NCBI GenBank assembly: GCA_937860195.1
Contig: CALMBN010000209.1
Span: 1-5,284, forward strand
DNA: 5,284 nucleotides
Source: an uncultured Novosphingobium sp.
GTDB taxonomy: Bacteria > Pseudomonadota > Alphaproteobacteria > Sphingomonadales > Sphingomonadaceae
Reading direction: 5' to 3'
The notes below the pieces were generated by a model, which did no database searches, had not been told where the DNA came from, and saw nothing but the letters and a program-made list of their open reading frames with translations. A program made the position numbers and the translations under genes. Shown here in pieces: positions 5,131 through 5,284 of this stretch. Position 1 is the first letter of the stretch, and each line of letters starts with the position of its first letter.

Positions 5131-5284
5131 TCAGTTCTTTTCCTGATCAACCAGCTTGTTAGCGCCGATCCACGGCATCATCGCCCGCAGCTGCGCGCCG
5201 GTCTTTTCGATCGGGTGTGCTTCGGCAGCCTTGCGGGCGGCCTTCAGCTCAGGCTGGCCAGCGCGGTTATCAAGCACGAAGTTC
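5131..5284 (-). CDS. ilvC: Ketol-acid reductoisomerase, C-terminal fragment
   Basis: About 50 codons on the minus strand, entering from the right window edge and ending with a TGA at 5133-5131; the start is outside the window. The residues [17 protein letters not shown] followed by KLVDQEKN match the conserved C-terminal end of class I (short-form) ketol-acid reductoisomerase. This cytoplasmic Mg2+- and NADPH-dependent enzyme converts acetolactate and acetohydroxybutyrate to the dihydroxy acids of valine, leucine and isoleucine synthesis. The active-site residues lie outside this fragment. It is followed 34 nt later by a strong hairpin and then by the two yceI-like genes on the same strand. 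High-GC codon use matches the rest of the right-hand piece. Confidence 0.93.
   Translation of the reverse strand, partial: NFVLDNRAGQPELKAARKAAEAHPIEKTGAQLRAMMPWIGANKLVDQEKN

Noticed and set aside
1..5284. A new defence, mobile or RNA-based system
   Set aside because: The coding regions are explained by known metabolic or envelope families plus one small unknown protein. No repeat array, toxin-antitoxin pair, reverse transcriptase, nuclease or structured RNA was found.

Overview
The window is two unrelated pieces of bacterial DNA joined at about position 900-912. Left of the join, GC is about 42% (hand count, 1-240) and the proteins look like Bacteroidetes. Right of it, GC is about 62% (hand count, 1141-1380) and the genes look like an alphaproteobacterium of the Sphingomonadales (Erythrobacter/Novosphingobium-like). 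The taxonomic calls rest on protein style and composition, not on a search. At the join a minus-strand Gfo/Idh/MocA-type oxidoreductase and a plus-strand beta-lactamase-fold serine hydrolase both lose their N-terminal parts. No mobile element is seen there. The simplest reading is a chimeric contig or misassembly, not biology.

Left piece (1 to ~905): the C-terminal end of a family-4-like glycosyltransferase (+) converges on the C-terminal ~208 residues of the oxidoreductase (-). Their stop codons are 6 bp apart, and a small hairpin overlaps the glycosyltransferase end.

Right piece (~906 to 5284): (i) a serine hydrolase C-terminal part and a PaaI-type hotdog thioesterase, coupled through a TGATG stop/start overlap (+); (ii) a small secreted coiled-coil protein of unknown function (-), converging on the thioesterase across a hairpin; (iii) a complete EHN-type epoxide hydrolase (+) with all expected catalytic residues, transcribed divergently from the small protein; (iv) two tandem secreted YceI-family proteins (-), evident paralogues; (v) the C-terminal end of ilvC, ketol-acid reductoisomerase (-), just upstream of the YceI pair. 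A perfect 12-bp hairpin between ilvC and the first-transcribed yceI gene contains that gene's Shine-Dalgarno sequence. It is the most interesting regulatory structure here.

The right piece reads as ordinary chromosomal housekeeping and accessory metabolism: hydrolysis of esters, thioesters and epoxides, periplasmic lipid-binding-type proteins and branched-chain amino acid synthesis. I see no defence system, CRISPR array, transposon, RNA gene or convincing new system. No non-coding stretch exceeds 300 bases; the longest is 2407-2573.
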